This document shows positions 62,702 through 64,000 of a DNA stretch of 64,000 bases, one piece after another. The notes under the pieces are model-generated. The model made no database searches. It saw only the letters and a list, made by a program, of their open reading frames with translations, and had not been told where the DNA came from. The stretch's first letter is position 1; each line of letters starts with the position of its first letter. Origin of the DNA: Pseudarthrobacter equi (lineage in GTDB: Bacteria > Actinomycetota > Actinomycetes > Actinomycetales > Micrococcaceae); NCBI RefSeq assembly GCF_900105535.1, contig NZ_LT629779.1, forward strand, positions 2,356,001 to 2,420,000, read 5' to 3'. Made by a program: the position numbers and the translations under genes.

Positions 62702-64000
62702 CTACTTGCCGGCGGCCTCGCGCCGACGGCGGCGCAGCGTCTTGGCCAGCGAAAGTTTGCCGGTGTACTGGATGGAGCCGTAGCGGAACAGATGCACGGA
62801 CAGGCGCAGCATCAGGACGCCGACAATGAACAGTTCGGCGATCACAATGATCGACTCGGCGGGGCTCAGGGTTCCGAAGCCGTTCCGGAGCATGGCGGTC
62901 ACGGGCGCCGAGAGCGGGAAGTAGGTAAACGCCTGCACGATGGGGGACTGGGGATCACTCAGGATGAGGCTGATGGCGTAGAACGGCACGAAGATCAGTG
63001 CCATCAGCGGGCCGAAGACCACGCCGGCTTCCTTGGCGTTGGGCATCACCGCGCCAATGGCACCCAGGACTGCGGTGAACAGCAGGAAGCCGCCCAGCAG
63101 CAGCAGGGCGCCCACCAGCAGCGGCCCCGGTTCGAACACCACGTCGGAAAGGTTGATGTCCGGCAGGGACAGCCTGTCCCTGAAGAAGGCAAAGCCGCCG
63201 ATGACCGGTGCCAGGAACACCGAAATCTGGACGAGGCCCACCAGGAGGAGCGAGATGATCTTCCCGATGATCAGGGTGGTGGGGTTCAGCGTGGTCAGGA
63301 TCATTTCAGTAACCCTGTTCTCCTTTTCCTCCAGCGTGCTGTTCAGCATCTGGTTCGAGAGCAGGATGATCATCACGTAGAAAAGCACCAGGAACATCAG
63401 CGGCGGAACGGCGGCGCCGAAGCCACCGGATGCCTGCCCGTCCCGGTAAGTCTCGGTGTCCACTTTAACGTTCCCGCTGGCTGCCGCCGTGAGTTGCGGC
63501 GAGCCGATGTCTGCCTGCGCCGCCACCATGAGCAGTTGCTTGGCCACCGCCTCGTAGGTCCCGTTGGCAAAGACGCCGCGGTCCGTGCCGTACACCTGCA
63601 CCGGTTCGGCGGTGGGGTTGGCCGGATAGGCGAAGTAGGCGTCCACAGTGCCGGCCTTGACGTCGGCGAGTGCCTGCTCCGGGTCGGCCGCCCTGGTCCC
63701 TCCGGCCGCCCGGCCGGCGGCCTCCGGAATGATCCCCGACGCGTCCGTGTAGGTGAATGACAGTGCTGCATTCTTCTGGGCATCCGCGGAGGCGCTCGTG
63801 GAGCTGTTGCTGACGAAGATCAGGGCGAAGACGATAGCCGTCACCACGGGGATGGCCAGTGTGGCGATCCAGAACCGCGGCTTTTTGGTGGTGCGGAAGA
63901 ACTCAAACCCCACCACGGTGCCCAGGTTGTGCCAGCGCACCGCCGGGCGCCGGGCCGGGATAGGCGGAGTGGACGATGAACGTGTTGGTGCAGGGCTCAT
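62702..64000 (-). CDS. ABC-2-type transporter permease (NatB/YhaP-like), start at window edge
   Basis: A 432-residue exporter permease; the ATG is the last three bases of the window, so a longer start outside cannot be excluded. It has a basic N-terminus, a first helix (FWIATLAIPVVTAIVFALIFV), a large extracytoplasmic loop of about 130 residues, and then a cluster of helices with LLSNQMLNSTLEEKENRVTEMILTTLNPTTLIIGKIISLLLVGLVQISVF, the NatB/ABC-2 signature. The ATPase partner should lie just upstream, outside the window. Substrate may be sodium or a drug-like molecule; not evident. Confidence 0.88.
   Translation of the reverse strand: MSPAPTRSSSTPPIPARRPAVRWHNLGTVVGFEFFRTTKKPRFWIATLAIPVVTAIVFALIFVSNSSTSASADAQKNAALSFTYTDASGIIPEAAGRAAGGTRAADPEQALADVKAGTVDAYFAYPANPTAEPVQVYGTDRGVFANGTYEAVAKQLLMVAAQADIGSPQLTAAASGNVKVDTETYRDGQASGGFGAAVPPLMFLVLFYVMIILLSNQMLNSTLEEKENRVTEMILTTLNPTTLIIGKIISLLLVGLVQISVFLAPVIGGFAFFRDRLSLPDINLSDVVFEPGPLLVGALLLLGGFLLFTAVLGAIGAVMPNAKEAGVVFGPLMALIFVPFYAISLILSDPQSPIVQAFTYFPLSAPVTAMLRNGFGTLSPAESIIVIAELFIVGVLMLRLSVHLFRYGSIQYTGKLSLAKTLRRRRREAAGK

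Overview
The window is high-GC DNA with dense coding, frequent GTG starts and short 4-bp gene overlaps. The gene set fits an aerobic actinobacterium, most likely Micrococcaceae (Arthrobacter or Pseudarthrobacter): DUF4193, an Eis-type acetyltransferase, polA and a four-domain rpsA in one stretch, and a KdpD/KdpE-like pair. The genus is inferred from gene content and style, not from a search. I see no rRNA, tRNA, CRISPR array, insertion sequence or prophage. The region looks like an ordinary chromosome with several regulated accessory modules.

Layout. 1-5281: a carbohydrate ABC importer (binding protein cut by the window edge, two permeases) divergent from a Gfo/Idh/MocA dehydrogenase and a LacI regulator, with operator-like sites over the importer promoter. 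5387-7072: an aldo/keto reductase divergent from a TetR regulator, with an operator between them. 7465-16281: a secreted transglycosylase, DUF4193, an OafA-type acyltransferase, a flotillin with an NfeD-like partner, a berberine-bridge-type oxidoreductase, DedA and DUF1206 membrane proteins. 16313-18923: a TetR regulator divergent from an SDR plus zinc alcohol dehydrogenase operon, with a clear 20-bp palindrome between them. 19063-22483: a MoxR ATPase plus VWA protein pair. 22508-28535: a glycogen-debranching-type enzyme, a RibD-C reductase, a GTP cyclohydrolase II fused to a flavin-dependent monooxygenase-like domain, and a stand-alone 5'-3' exonuclease.

28576-37392: a tightly overlapped operon running FAD-linked hydroxyacid oxidase, peptide-type binding protein, two permeases, a double ATPase and an aminotransferase, divergent from a flavin reductase. 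37505-44109: an unknown membrane gene pair behind a 13-bp direct repeat, HrpB helicase, a 48-residue ORF missed by length-limited calling, an alpha/beta hydrolase, a LigD-type polymerase and a YciO/Sua5 protein. 44160-48949: an APC-superfamily transporter divergent from a KdpD-like kinase lacking the usual N-terminal KdpD domain, plus its KdpE-like regulator. 49054-54894: a VOC protein, SDR, HAD phosphatase, phosphate transporter, a second RibD-C protein, and a small membrane protein with a winged-helix regulator behind two tandem palindromes. 54939-64000: thioesterase, DNA polymerase I, Eis-type acetyltransferase, ribosomal protein S1 with a structured leader, GNAT, YigZ and an ABC-2 permease reaching the window edge.

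The most unusual item is the GTP cyclohydrolase II/monooxygenase fusion at 25614-27521. Both halves look complete, its promoter overlaps a perfect inverted repeat, a RibD-C reductase lies just upstream, and a flavin reductase of the type that serves such monooxygenases lies 9 kb downstream.
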